A stretch of 64,000 bases of DNA from assembly GCA_050952935.1 (NCBI GenBank), contig JBMNLS010000001.1, positions 806,001 to 870,000 on the forward strand, given 5' to 3'. The notes beneath the pieces were generated by a model. It saw only the letters and a list, made by a program, of their open reading frames with translations, made no database searches and was not told where the DNA came from. This stretch comes from UBA6115 sp050952935 (lineage in GTDB: Bacteria > Bacillota > Clostridia > Christensenellales > Aristaeellaceae). The translations under genes and the position numbers were made by a program. The stretch's first letter is position 1; each line of letters begins with the position of its first letter. Below are positions 25,654 to 34,174 of this stretch, in pieces.

Positions 25654-27039
25654 ATGAGCCGTTTCAAACGCGTTTTCATCGGTGACCGGGGTTTTTACCG
25701 CCAGGTGACCGCTATTGTGGTGCCGGTGATTATCCAAAACAGCGTCACCAACTTTGTGAACCTTTTGGACAACATCATGGTGGGGTAGCTGGGCACGGCC
25801 CATGTGTCGGGTGTCGCCATCGCCAATCAGCTGGTGTTCATTTTTAACCTGTTGATATTCGGGGCGCTGTCAGGCCCGGGGATCTTTGGCGCCCAGTTTT
25901 TTGGCGCCAGGAATCTGGACGGCTTCAGGGATACATTCCGGCTGAAGCTGTGGCTTTCCGGGATCATCTTTATGTCCTATCTGATAGCGGTGATCAGCTT
26001 TCACGATTCCCTCATCCGCCTGTATTTGCAGGGGGAAGGCGAGCCTGCCCTGGCGGAGGCCATTTTAAGCCAGGGGCGGGAATACATCCTGTGGATGCTG
26101 CCGGGCATGCTGCCCTTTGCCATTTCCATGAGCTATGCCAGCACCCTGCGGGAGGCGGGGGAGACCATGCTGCCCATGAAGGCCGGCGTGGCGGCGGTGC
26201 TGACCAACCTGGTGTTTAATTATTTGCTCATATTTGGCAACTTCGGTTTTCCCGCCTGGGGTGTGATGGGGGCGGCGGTGGCCACGGCGCTCTCCCGCTT
26301 TGTGGAGCTGACCATTATCCTGCTTGCCGTGCACGGCAAACAACGCTTTCCCTATATGCGGGGGATGTCCCAGCGCATAAAGGTGCCGGGGAAGCTGATC
26401 CAATCGGTTTTCAGGCGCGGGACGCCACTGATGATTAACGAGGCGCTTTGGGCTTTGGCCATCACCACCCTCAATCAGATTTATTCCATGCGCGCGCTGT
26501 ATGTGCTGGCGGCGATCTCTATTGCCAGCTCTGTCTCTATTCTTTTCAATGTGTTTTTCATTTCTATCGGAAACGCGGTGGCGGTGATGGTGGGTCAGGC
26601 TCTGGGAGCCGGAGATATGTCCGGAGCCCGCTCAACCGCTTGGCGGCTGCTGTTTCTGGCGGTGGCTATATGTTTGTTGGTAGGGACCATCATGGCGGCG
26701 TTCTCGCCCTTCTTTCCCCAGCTATATAACACGGAGAATGCGGTGAGGGGGCTTGTGACCGGTATCATCCTGGTGTCCAGCGTCATGATGCCTTTTAATG
26801 CTATTTCCCACACCGCCTATTACATCCTGCGCTCGGGCGGCTCCACGGTGATCACCTTTTTGTTTGACGCCTTCTTCAACTGGGCGGTGATGGTGCCCTT
26901 TGCCTACTTCCTGGTGAAGGGAACCGCTCTTCCCATCCTGCCGCTGTACGCCATCAGCCAATCGGCCCAGATCCTCAAAAGCCTGATCGGTGTGTTGCTG
27001 GTCCGTTTTGGCAGGTGGCAGAATAACATTGTGGCCTGA
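25654..27039 (+). pseudogene. MATE-family efflux transporter interrupted by an in-frame TAG
   Basis: ATG 25654 opens MSRFKRVFIGDRGFYRQVTAIVVPVIIQNSV and reads into NLLDNIMVG, then meets TAG at 25786-25788. The same frame continues LGTAHVSGVAIANQLVFIFN to 27039. In MATE proteins this loop normally reads VGQLGT, so a single CAG-to-TAG change explains the break. Without it the protein would be 461 residues with about 12 membrane helices, a drug/cation antiporter. The rest of the frame is intact, so the lesion is recent, or an error. TAG ends several other genes here, so general recoding is unlikely. A protein restarting downstream at 25804 would lack the first helix. Confidence 0.85.
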
Positions 27040-27112
27040 GGATTATTTGTTTGGCCGGGTGCTTGGGGTGGTATATTCTAACAAAGTATATTAGATTGAA
27101 GGAGGATTTTAT

Positions 27113-28291
27113 ATGCTGAATTTTGATTTTTATGCCCCGGCACGGATCGTTTTTGGCCGGGACACCCAGAAGAAAATCGGCAAGCTGTTAAAGCCTCATG
27201 CCAAAAAGGTGCTGCTGCACTATGGCGGCGGCAGCATCAAAAGGACGGGGCTTTATGACCAGGTGGTGGCCTCGCTGAATGAAAGCGGTATTGACTTTGT
27301 GGAATTGGGCGGCGTGGTGCCCAACCCCCGTCTCTCCCTGGTGCATGAGGGGATCGCGCTGTGCAAAAAAGAAGGGGTGGATTTGATTCTGGCGGTGGGC
27401 GGCGGCAGCGCCATCGACTCCGCCAAGGCCATCGCCATGGGCGTTTATTACGAGGGGGATGTGTGGGAGGTGTATGACAAGGCCCTGCGCATCCAAAAGG
27501 CGCTGCCGGTGGCCGTCATCCTCACCATTCCGGCGGCGGGCAGCGAATCCAGCGGCGACACCGTCATCACCAATGAGGTCACCCAGCGCAAGTACGGCTA
27601 TGGCAGCCCCCACCTGCGGCCGCTGATTTCCATCATGAACCCGGAATTGTTCTTCACCCTTCCCCAAAACCAGATTGCCAACGGCGTGGCGGACATGATG
27701 AGCCATGTTTTTGAGCGCTACTTCACCAACACCACCCATGTGGATCTTACCGATGCCCTGTGCGAGGCGACGCTGACCACCATCATCGCCAACGCTCCCA
27801 GGCTGCTGGATAACCCTCAGGACTATGATGCCTGGGCTGAAATCGGCTTTGCGGGCACCGTGGCCCACAACGGGCTGGTGGGCATGGGCCGGGAACAGGA
27901 CTGGGCCTGCCACAACATGGAGCATGAGCTGAGCGCCCTTTACGATGTGGCACATGGAGCCGGTCTGGCGGTGGTGACCCCGGCCTGGATGAGTTATGTC
28001 TACAAGGACAACATCGACATGTTCGCCCAATTTGCCGCGAAAGTGATGGGCGTTACCAAGGGTTTCAGGGACAAGGAGGAGCTGGTGCGGGAAGGCATCC
28101 AGCGCCTGCGCGTGTTTTTCCGCCGCATGGGCCTGCCCCAGACGCTCAGCGAGCTGGGCATTGACGAAAGCAATCTGGAGCTGATGGCCAAGCGCGCCAC
28201 CGGCATCGCCTATGGTGAGGAAACCCCTATCGGCGGCCTTAAAAAGCTTTACTGGCAGGATGTGCTGAACATCTACCAGCTGTGCAAGTAA
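27113..28291 (+). CDS. iron-containing alcohol dehydrogenase (butanol dehydrogenase type)
   Basis: 392 residues, the standard length for the group III BdhA/YqhD-like enzymes. The N-terminal domain starts FDFYAPARIVFGRDT and has the nucleotide-binding GGGSAIDSAKAIAMG. Metal ligands are supplied by DMMSHVFERY and by the two His in MEHELSALYDVAHGAGL. These enzymes reduce aldehydes to alcohols with NAD(P)H during fermentation; butyraldehyde, acetaldehyde and other aldehydes are all possible. AAGGAGG stands 7 bases before the ATG. The gene is monocistronic with a strong terminator. Confidence 0.93.
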   Translation: MLNFDFYAPARIVFGRDTQKKIGKLLKPHAKKVLLHYGGGSIKRTGLYDQVVASLNESGIDFVELGGVVPNPRLSLVHEGIALCKKEGVDLILAVGGGSAIDSAKAIAMGVYYEGDVWEVYDKALRIQKALPVAVILTIPAAGSESSGDTVITNEVTQRKYGYGSPHLRPLISIMNPELFFTLPQNQIANGVADMMSHVFERYFTNTTHVDLTDALCEATLTTIIANAPRLLDNPQDYDAWAEIGFAGTVAHNGLVGMGREQDWACHNMEHELSALYDVAHGAGLAVVTPAWMSYVYKDNIDMFAQFAAKVMGVTKGFRDKEELVREGIQRLRVFFRRMGLPQTLSELGIDESNLELMAKRATGIAYGEETPIGGLKKLYWQDVLNIYQLCK

Positions 28292-28304
28292 ACTGAGCAG
28301 ATAA

Positions 28305-28352
28305 ATCAAAACAGGGCTGTAAGCGATATCATCCTTACAGCCCTGTTTTGAT
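28305..28352. terminator. long bidirectional terminator
   Basis: A near-perfect 19-bp inverted repeat (ATCAAAACAGGGCTGTAAG and its complement, 9-10 base loop) lies between the convergent alcohol dehydrogenase and ftsH genes. A and T runs on both sides serve both directions. Confidence 0.9.
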
Positions 28353-28361
28353 TTGCTTTTA

Positions 28362-30377
28362 TTATGCCGCTTTCAGCAGATGCATGAATTCCTCCCCGGA
28401 GATGTTTTCTTTTTCAAGCAGATACGCGGAGATACGCTCCAGTGCGTCCTGGTTGCTGTTGAGGAGCTTGATGGCTTCTTCCTCACACTGCTGGAGGATG
28501 TCCCGCACCTCTTTGTCCACCAGCGCGCTTGACTGGTCAGACCCGCCAAACACATTGCGGCCGTCCAGGTATTGGTTTTCCTGGGTTTCCAGGCCCATGG
28601 GGCCGAAGGTCTCGCTCATCCCGTATTGGGTGACCATCCCGCGGGCCAGCTTGGTGGCGCGCTCAATATCGTTGGATGCGCCGGTGGTGACTTCCCCGAA
28701 CTTGGTGATTTCAGCTGCCCTGCCGCCCAGAAGGGTGGTGATTTGGGCCAGGATTTCGGATTTCGTCATCAGATAGCGCTCTTCCTCAGGCATGTTCATG
28801 GTGTAGCCCAGGCTGCCCATGGTGCGGGGCACGATGGTGATTTTCTGCACGGGCTGGCTGTTGGTTTGCAAAGCGCTGACCAGGGCGTGCCCAACCTCGT
28901 GGTAAGCCACCATTTCCCGCTCCTTCTGGTTCATCACCCGGTCTTTCTTTTCCTTGCCGGCAATGACCACTTCCACGGATTCCATCAGGTCTTTTTGCTG
29001 CACTTTATCCCGGCCTTCCTTAACGGCCAGCAAGGCCGCTTCGTTGACCATGTTGGCCAGGTCCGCCCCGGTGGCGCCGGAGGTGGCCAGGGCGATCTGA
29101 CGCAAATCAACATCCTCATGCAGCTTGACCCTGGCGGCATGCACCTTCAGGATCGCTTCCCTGCCAGGCAAATCCGGCTTTTCCACAATGATCCTGCGGT
29201 CAAAGCGGCCGGGACGCAGCAGGGCTTTGTCCAGCACCTCGGGCCGGTTGGTGGCTGCCAGCACAATGATGCCCTTCTGCCCGTCAAAACCATCCATCTC
29301 CGCCAGCAGCTGGTTTAAGGTCTGCTCCCGCTCGTCATTGCTGCCAAAGCGGTTATCCCGGCTTTTGCCGATGGCGTCGATCTCATCAATGAAAATGATG
29401 CAGGGGGTGTTCTTTTTGGCCTGCTCAAACAGATCCCGCACGCGGCTGGCGCCCACGCCAACAAACATCTCCACAAATTCACTGCCGGAGATGGAGTAAA
29501 AGGGCACCCCCGCCTCCCCTGCCACGGCCTTGGCCAGCAGGGTTTTGCCGGTGCCCGGGGGGCCCACCAGCAAAGCGCCCTTGGGCTGTTTGGCGCCAAT
29601 TTTGTGATATTTTTCGGGATTTTTCAGGAAATCCACCATCTCCAGCAGGCTTTCCTTAGCCTCGTCCTGGCCCGCCACGTCGTTAAAGGTGACGCCGGTT
29701 TTGGTCTGCACATTATACTCTTTGGCCTTGCTTTTACCCACGTTGAACATGCCGCCCAGGCCGCCGCCCTTGCCCATTTTGTTCATGGCCTTGCGCAGGA
29801 TAAAGGAATAAAACGCGTACATGAGCACCATGGGCACAATCCATGACAGGATGAAGCTAAGGATTGGGGAAGAACGGGTTTCGTTGTAAACCCTGGAGAA
29901 AACCACGCCTTTGTCATAGAGTTTCTGGGTCAGGTTCGGGTCATCCATGAGCACCGCAGTAAAGACGGTATCACGGCTTAGGCCCGCTTGCCTGCTCAGG
30001 GAGGCGTTCAGGCCAATCAGTGCGCCTGCGCGCTGCAGATCCGCATCGCTTTTCAGCGTCAGGTAAATGCGCTCCTCATTGATCTGCGCCTGATCCACCA
30101 TGCCCTCATCCACCATGGACATAAACTGGCTGTAGCCAATCTCCACGGCGGGGGAGGACAGGCGGTTGGCGAAGAACAGGTTGAACAGGAAGGTCAGGGA
30201 GAAGAACACCAGCAGGATGTTCAAGATCTTTGACCAGTTGGGACCGGAGCTTCCCGGTGCGCCGGCGGGCGAACCGGGGCGTCCCTGGGAAGGGGAGTTC
30301 GGGGCCCCTCCGGTGGTGGATTGCTTCAGGTTGTTTTGATTATCAGGGTTCATGTTGTTGTTTGCTTGTTGTGTCAT
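28362..30377 (-). CDS. ftsH: ATP-dependent zinc metalloprotease FtsH
   Basis: 671 residues from ATG 30377, preceded by AAAGGA; an upstream in-frame ATG would reach into the neighbouring gene. A Gly/Pro/Asn-rich cytoplasmic N-tail (1-47) comes first. Then come membrane helix 1 (50-70), an extracytoplasmic domain (71-168) and helix 2 (171-194). The AAA module has GPPGTGKT (272-279), FIDEIDAIG and the second region of homology ATNRPEVLDKALLRPGRFDR. The protease site is HEVGH (493-497). FtsH degrades membrane and regulatory proteins. The N-tail is longer than usual. The start overlaps the upstream zinc-ribbon gene by 4 bases (ATGA), so the two are translationally coupled. Confidence 0.97.
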   Translation of the reverse strand: MTQQANNNMNPDNQNNLKQSTTGGAPNSPSQGRPGSPAGAPGSSGPNWSKILNILLVFFSLTFLFNLFFANRLSSPAVEIGYSQFMSMVDEGMVDQAQINEERIYLTLKSDADLQRAGALIGLNASLSRQAGLSRDTVFTAVLMDDPNLTQKLYDKGVVFSRVYNETRSSPILSFILSWIVPMVLMYAFYSFILRKAMNKMGKGGGLGGMFNVGKSKAKEYNVQTKTGVTFNDVAGQDEAKESLLEMVDFLKNPEKYHKIGAKQPKGALLVGPPGTGKTLLAKAVAGEAGVPFYSISGSEFVEMFVGVGASRVRDLFEQAKKNTPCIIFIDEIDAIGKSRDNRFGSNDEREQTLNQLLAEMDGFDGQKGIIVLAATNRPEVLDKALLRPGRFDRRIIVEKPDLPGREAILKVHAARVKLHEDVDLRQIALATSGATGADLANMVNEAALLAVKEGRDKVQQKDLMESVEVVIAGKEKKDRVMNQKEREMVAYHEVGHALVSALQTNSQPVQKITIVPRTMGSLGYTMNMPEEERYLMTKSEILAQITTLLGGRAAEITKFGEVTTGASNDIERATKLARGMVTQYGMSETFGPMGLETQENQYLDGRNVFGGSDQSSALVDKEVRDILQQCEEEAIKLLNSNQDALERISAYLLEKENISGEEFMHLLKAA

Positions 30378-30673
30378 GGCTGATCCTTTCTTTGGTCTGA
30401 CAGTTTTTGACCGCAAAAACTGCAAAAACGGTTGTTGCAGGGGTTGACAGTCTGGCAGGAGGGGCAGCGGACATCTCCCCGCAGCTGGGCAAGCTGACGC
30501 TTTTTAACAATCAGGGCATCCGTCAGGCTGTTTGCTTTTTGGCTGGCTTGCTCTGCCTGATACAGCATGCTTTTGCCAGCCTGGATATAAAGCGCCTCCA
30601 TGGCTTGTTCCATGGACATCACCTCCTCCTCCAGCCGGAGAATGGCTTTTTCATCCCTGCCTGACGCCTTCAC
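30374..30673 (-). CDS. small coiled-coil / zinc-ribbon protein upstream of ftsH
   Basis: 99 residues from a GTG with AAGGAGGG 5 bases upstream. Residues ~8-65 form a continuous amphipathic helix likely to be a coiled coil. The C-terminus has a treble-clef-like zinc ribbon with two knuckles, CPSCQTVNPCNNRFCSFCG (Cys pairs spaced C-x2-C ... C-x2-C). Similar proteins are found as partners or domains in regulatory and membrane complexes, but I know no defined function. The 4-base overlap with ftsH suggests a linked role, perhaps FtsH assembly or substrate delivery (inference). Confidence 0.75.
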   Translation of the reverse strand: MKASGRDEKAILRLEEEVMSMEQAMEALYIQAGKSMLYQAEQASQKANSLTDALIVKKRQLAQLRGDVRCPSCQTVNPCNNRFCSFCGQKLSDQRKDQP

Positions 30674-30700
30674 TTGTTTCCCTCCTTATTTATCATATTT

Positions 30701-30706
30701 ATTATA
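30701..30706 (-). promoter_or_regulatory. probable -10 element for the zinc-ribbon/ftsH operon
   Basis: TATAAT on the minus strand 28 bases before the GTG; the -35 region (TGGCAG at 17 bases) is weak. The gap from here to 31025 is AT-richer and holds no gene I can support. Confidence 0.4.
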
Positions 30707-31025
30707 AAATGACGCGGGGCATTCTGCCAGCAACATTAGTTTAGATATGTGAGATAACGGACAAAAAGATTGATTTGACCGGGATTGTGGGTTAGTCAAC
30801 CATGAAGCGTGACGTACTGTTGCCCAAGGCCAGGAGTCGATTTGTGGCTGATCTGGGATAAGGTTGAAAAATAAATAGCCAAATTTTCATCAAAACGGGT
30901 ATTAACAAGAGCATTTTATTTTGGTAGTTTTAATTGAAAACTATGGATGGTGGATGCAAGAGAGCAAAAGACCGTTTTAAGCCTTTGGAATACTGTAAGA
31001 ATTGCGGCTTAAGAGAGGAGGCAGG

Positions 31026-31268
31026 ATGGCTAAAATATGGAAGTATGGAGCTTTGCTTGCGCGTGCAAAAGATGCACAAAGCGGGGAAGAAAGCATACGC
31101 ATTAGGCTGAAAGCAAATGCCTGGGCGATTGAAGAGATTGAGCAGATAAAAACCAAGACCATGCGCAAATGTTTGCGTGAGCTGAAAGCGTTGAATGATC
31201 GGCAAAAATGGTTGGCTGATCAGCTTGAGGAAGATCTGCTGGCGATTGAGAAAGAGGAGAAGGGATAG
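31026..31268 (+). CDS. small charged helical protein, unknown
   Basis: 80 residues from ATG 31026 with AGGAGG 4 bases upstream. The sequence MAKIWKYGALLARAKDAQSG is followed by a long Lys/Glu-rich amphipathic helix (residues ~20-78), predicted coiled coil. There is no signal peptide or membrane segment. Codon use and base composition are more AT-rich than in the flanking housekeeping genes. It stands three bases upstream of a second small helical protein; the two look like an operon. I do not recognise the family. A mobile-element or accessory origin is possible but no integrase or transposase is visible. Confidence 0.5.
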   Translation: MAKIWKYGALLARAKDAQSGEESIRIRLKANAWAIEEIEQIKTKTMRKCLRELKALNDRQKWLADQLEEDLLAIEKEEKG

Positions 31269-31271
31269 CGT

Positions 31272-31463
31272 GTGATTGATTTAGAAAATACGGGGGGCGA
31301 GAGAAAAAAGAATCTTAAAGAAATAGCAAAAATGGCTGTTGAAGCGACATCGCTTTCACAAGACCGACAAGCTGAGACTGAGACTTTTGTTGCTAAAATG
31401 CGTATGAGACTGATTGATGATGTGAGGTGTCTAATCAGGAATTTTGTGAATGTGTATTTCTGA
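31272..31463 (+). CDS. small helical protein, unknown, partner of preceding gene
   Basis: 63 residues from a GTG at 31272 with AGAAGGGA upstream, three bases after the previous stop. The content is almost wholly helical and charged (NLKEIAKMAVEATSLSQDRQ), with no recognised domain. Its existence as a gene rests on the spacing, ribosome site and the shared AT-rich composition with its neighbour. Confidence 0.4.
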   Translation: MIDLENTGGERKKNLKEIAKMAVEATSLSQDRQAETETFVAKMRMRLIDDVRCLIRNFVNVYF

Positions 31464-31566
31464 CTTCTCAAACATAAACATGAGGAAGGTCATCCAATAA
31501 GAAAAGGGGTGCACCAACAGAAAAACAAGCGCTTTTTTAGGGGTGAAATGAATTGTTGTTCTGCTA

Positions 31567-31596
31567 TTGCGCGAGTTGTTCTAATGATGGTAAAAT
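31567..31596 (+). promoter_or_regulatory. promoter of the 432-residue exported protein
   Basis: TTGCGC, 18-base spacer, TAAAAT; expected start about 35 bases before the ATG at 31636. Confidence 0.5.
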
Positions 31597-31635
31597 TTCG
31601 GTACGGATACCTCATCAAGTTAAAGGAGAAAGACC

Positions 31636-32934
31636 ATGAAACGTTTATTATCAGCTTTATTCGTCCTCTGCTTTCTATTCTTCGGGGCAGCATCAGCAGA
31701 AACTCTTACGGATGAAGATCTACAACTGGCCGTACAGCAGGACTACCCCGATTGGCAGATCTGGCGAATCAAAAAAAATGCTTCTGGAAGGTGGAAGGAT
31801 GAGACTGCCCAGTATTGCAAAATAGGCGTGCTCCGTGTGGCAGACAATCAGCTTGAACTAAAGGAGCTTTCCACCTTATTAAATCCCCTGAAAAAAGGCG
31901 ACCCCATCCCGCTGGAAGCGACCGATTGGGTTAAGGTGTCTCTGACGGAGGAAGCGGCCAACCGCATCAAAAACATATCTCCATCCGAAGTATACGATTT
32001 CGATACCGGCTTCGTTTTTGGTGATCCAGTTCTCCAGGGAGCTGCTGCTTTTCTGCTTGATCAGGGCATGAAATGGGAACAGCTTACAGCTTATCCGGAC
32101 TACCTGATAGGTATTGCGGTTGATTCACAAGGGCTTCAAAGTTTGCGAATCGCTTATTGGGATGGATCGGCATATGACCGGATCACTCTTTCGCCCGCCC
32201 AGCAAAGACGTTTCGACCTGGATAACACGCACTCCTACAACGATTCACTGATTTTTACTTCCGAGAACATTGAGCTCTCTTTATTATGTGACTCTGCCGG
32301 TGTGTGGCGGCTGGATACCATCAACAACGGCAGGGACGTGGAGATATATTCTCTGCATGATCATGGACTGACTGATATCACCTATGGGGGTTTATCCAAA
32401 AACAACAGCACCAGGCATTATGGGAAACCGCTCTTCCCCGTAACACTTGCGGAGCTAAACATCGCTGAAATTCCCGATACTGTTGATGAAGCGATTTTAC
32501 GTCTTGATGCTGAGGGGTATGCCTGCACGAAGCCCGATGCAGGGCTCTATGACGCTGTTGAGGGCAATCAGATTGCCGCCTGCTATGCCCGTGTCGTTGG
32601 ACAGGTAAAGGAAATACGGGGGGATTGGGTTTGCATGACGATCGGGAACACTGAATATGGCCTGATGGCATGGTTCCGCCTTGATGAACTTGTTTTCGGC
32701 AAGGAAATCGAAAAGGTTGTATGCAGCTTTCCTTCCTATGCCGACATTGAAATTGAATATCTGACCAAGGTTCTGCCTGAGTTAAAGGTTTCTCTGCATG
32801 AATACGACAATGACATTTGGATCATCGGGCAGGCGCCAGATGGGAGATGGCTGGTAGAAATTAACGAACAGCAGGTGCTTTTTGCGCCGAAAGATACTTT
32901 CACCGACATTGGCCCCACGGAAATCCGGGATTAG
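31636..32934 (+). CDS. exported protein of unknown function
   Basis: 432 residues, with a clear signal peptide (MKRLLSALFVLCFLFFGAASA, cut near residue 21). The mature protein is beta-rich with frequent aromatic residues. The C-terminal ~120 residues have SH3-like strand patterns (GDWVCMTIGNTEYGLMAWFRLDEL; DNDIWIIGQAPDGRWLVEIN). The N-terminal part (YPDWQIWRIKKNASGRW) also looks like a repeat of a small beta domain of the type found in exported clostridial proteins. There is no cell-wall anchor or lipobox. AAAGGAG stands upstream of the ATG. A terminator at 33002 follows. No function can be given. Confidence 0.75.
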   Translation: MKRLLSALFVLCFLFFGAASAETLTDEDLQLAVQQDYPDWQIWRIKKNASGRWKDETAQYCKIGVLRVADNQLELKELSTLLNPLKKGDPIPLEATDWVKVSLTEEAANRIKNISPSEVYDFDTGFVFGDPVLQGAAAFLLDQGMKWEQLTAYPDYLIGIAVDSQGLQSLRIAYWDGSAYDRITLSPAQQRRFDLDNTHSYNDSLIFTSENIELSLLCDSAGVWRLDTINNGRDVEIYSLHDHGLTDITYGGLSKNNSTRHYGKPLFPVTLAELNIAEIPDTVDEAILRLDAEGYACTKPDAGLYDAVEGNQIAACYARVVGQVKEIRGDWVCMTIGNTEYGLMAWFRLDELVFGKEIEKVVCSFPSYADIEIEYLTKVLPELKVSLHEYDNDIWIIGQAPDGRWLVEINEQQVLFAPKDTFTDIGPTEIRD

Positions 32935-33001
32935 TCCGTTTCAGACGGAAAGTTCTGAAATTCATTCGCTCCCTTTATTTTCCGAATGTTTTTATTCTTT
33001 C

Positions 33002-33023
33002 GCCCCCTGCCGGGGGCATTTTT
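33002..33023 (+). terminator. terminator of the exported protein gene
   Basis: GCCCCC TGCC GGGGGC followed by ATTTTT, about 70 bases after the stop codon. Its T-run is shared with the -35 of the next promoter. Confidence 0.8.
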
Positions 33024-33049
33024 GATGTGGATTTTTCACAGTCTATAAT
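33022..33049 (+). promoter_or_regulatory. promoter of a short orphan transcript
   Basis: TTGATG, 16-base spacer, TATAAT immediately after the terminator. It would drive a transcript of about 330 bases ending at 33387. Confidence 0.55.
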
Positions 33050-33164
33050 GAGTTTTTGCGAGAATAAAGCACACTGAAGTCCGAAACTTTACCCAGGAGA
33101 AACGTGCAAGCCACTGGGATTCCACTACAATAGATGTTAGGCATTCTCAAGGAGGAGAACCCCA

Positions 33165-33305
33165 ATGGCTCAAGTGATACTATTCCTCTCCTTCAATAAT
33201 GCCATCTTTGGACGTCTTTTTTGCCCGCGTCGCCTTATTTTGTTCGAGAAAGCGCTGCTTCGCCTCCCTTCATTCGACTTTTTCGGAACGAAAAATCCAT
33301 ATTAA
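33165..33305 (+). CDS. possible 46-residue small protein
   Basis: An ATG with AAGGAGGAG 7-9 bases upstream opens 46 codons ending in TAA. The product is rich in Phe, Leu and Arg (VILFLSFNNAIFGRLFCPRR, then LLRLPSFDFFG) and is weakly amphipathic rather than a clean membrane helix. It sits inside a unit with its own promoter (33022) and terminator (33353). There are no homologues that I recognise. It could be a small protein, a leader peptide or a chance frame in a regulatory RNA. Confidence 0.35.
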   Translation: MAQVILFLSFNNAIFGRLFCPRRLILFEKALLRLPSFDFFGTKNPY

Positions 33306-33352
33306 AACTATGCATATTTTAGAAAAGAAATATAAAAACACAATCTGAAAAT

Positions 33353-33387
33353 GCCCCCGGTTTCATACAGAATCCGGGGGCGTTTTT
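33353..33387. terminator. bidirectional terminator
   Basis: GCCCCCGG, 13-base loop, CCGGGGGC then GTTTTT. It ends the short transcript on the plus strand and, with the A-rich left flank, the minus-strand gene at 33409. Confidence 0.85.
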
Positions 33388-33408
33388 CGCGCTCAGCGAT
33401 TTAACCCA

Positions 33409-34029
33409 TTATTGCCACGGCACATAGAACCGCCGGATCAGGGCAAGGCCGCCTTTTTCATCAAAGACCGCCATGACGTTGTTGATGTCGAACCCCACGC
33501 CTTCTGTGTTGGTTTCTTCGGCCAGTATGTTCAGGAATTCCGAGCCGGAATACACGGCAGGCAAGAAACGCTCAACGCCATTTTCCGGGTCGATGTCATC
33601 CAGAAAAATCAGGCGGTCGGTCACGGGCAGGCGCAGCTTCGCTGCCGTGATCCACACATGGTCGCTATACGACATGGCGAAGTAGCTGCTATCCTCTTGC
33701 TCCACCAAACGGAACGTGTCATCTTCGTTAAAACCGACAATGCTTCCCTCCTCCTCTATTGAGCGGATTAAGATTTCCTGCCCGCCGGAAAAGATGGCGT
33801 CCCCCGGTTGAAGGCTTTCCACCTCGTCCCCATTGAACGCTTCGGGAACGATCAGCTCCACCGAAAGGGTATGGTCGTTGGCGTTATACGCGGTGATCCT
33901 CACATGCACAGCCATGGAGGCGGGATGCTCCGCGTTGATGTCCGTTGCCAGCGCGGTGATGGTATTCCCCGCCTGCGCCGAAGCGGCCAGAAGAAGCAGT
34001 GCCAGAATACAAATCCATAGTTTTTTCAT
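33409..34029 (-). CDS. exported protein of unknown function
   Basis: 206 residues. Three consecutive ATGs occur (34035, 34032, 34029); AAAGGAG is too close to the first two and 7 bases from the third, so 34029 is chosen. A signal peptide (MKKLWICILALLLLAASAQA) precedes a beta-rich mature domain with LSVELIVPEAFNGDEVESLQ and GDAIFSGGQEILIRS, suggesting a small barrel-like fold. There is no anchor or lipobox. It is transcribed away from the TetR-type gene, whose product may regulate it. I do not recognise the family. Confidence 0.7.
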   Translation of the reverse strand: MKKLWICILALLLLAASAQAGNTITALATDINAEHPASMAVHVRITAYNANDHTLSVELIVPEAFNGDEVESLQPGDAIFSGGQEILIRSIEEEGSIVGFNEDDTFRLVEQEDSSYFAMSYSDHVWITAAKLRLPVTDRLIFLDDIDPENGVERFLPAVYSGSEFLNILAEETNTEGVGFDINNVMAVFDEKGGLALIRRFYVPWQ

Positions 34030-34068
34030 CATCATTCTCCTTTCATGACCGAACCCGGTACACAGTTT

Positions 34069-34097
34069 AGTATACGCCTGTCAGAATGGAAAATCAA
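34069..34097 (-). promoter_or_regulatory. promoter of the 206-residue exported protein
   Basis: Minus strand TTGATT (34097-34092), 17-base spacer, TATACT (34074-34069). It lies back to back with the promoter at 34119, so one regulator could control both. Confidence 0.6.
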
Positions 34098-34118
34098 ACA
34101 CAGCCGTTCCAGCCGGAA

Positions 34119-34147
34119 TTGTATTCAAAAGCAACCCATGATAAGAT
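34119..34147 (+). promoter_or_regulatory. promoter of the TetR-type regulator
   Basis: TTGTAT, 17-base spacer, TAAGAT, 28 bases before the start codon. Confidence 0.6.
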
Positions 34148-34174
34148 ACATTCAAATTGTGAAAGGCGAGCGGG

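Noticed and set aside
25786..25788. TAG in the MATE gene as evidence of a recoded amber codon (Gln, pyrrolysine or similar)
   Set aside because: mazG, the exported flavoprotein gene, the exported-protein gene at 31636 and ispDF all end in TAG at the expected place, so TAG works as a normal stop here.
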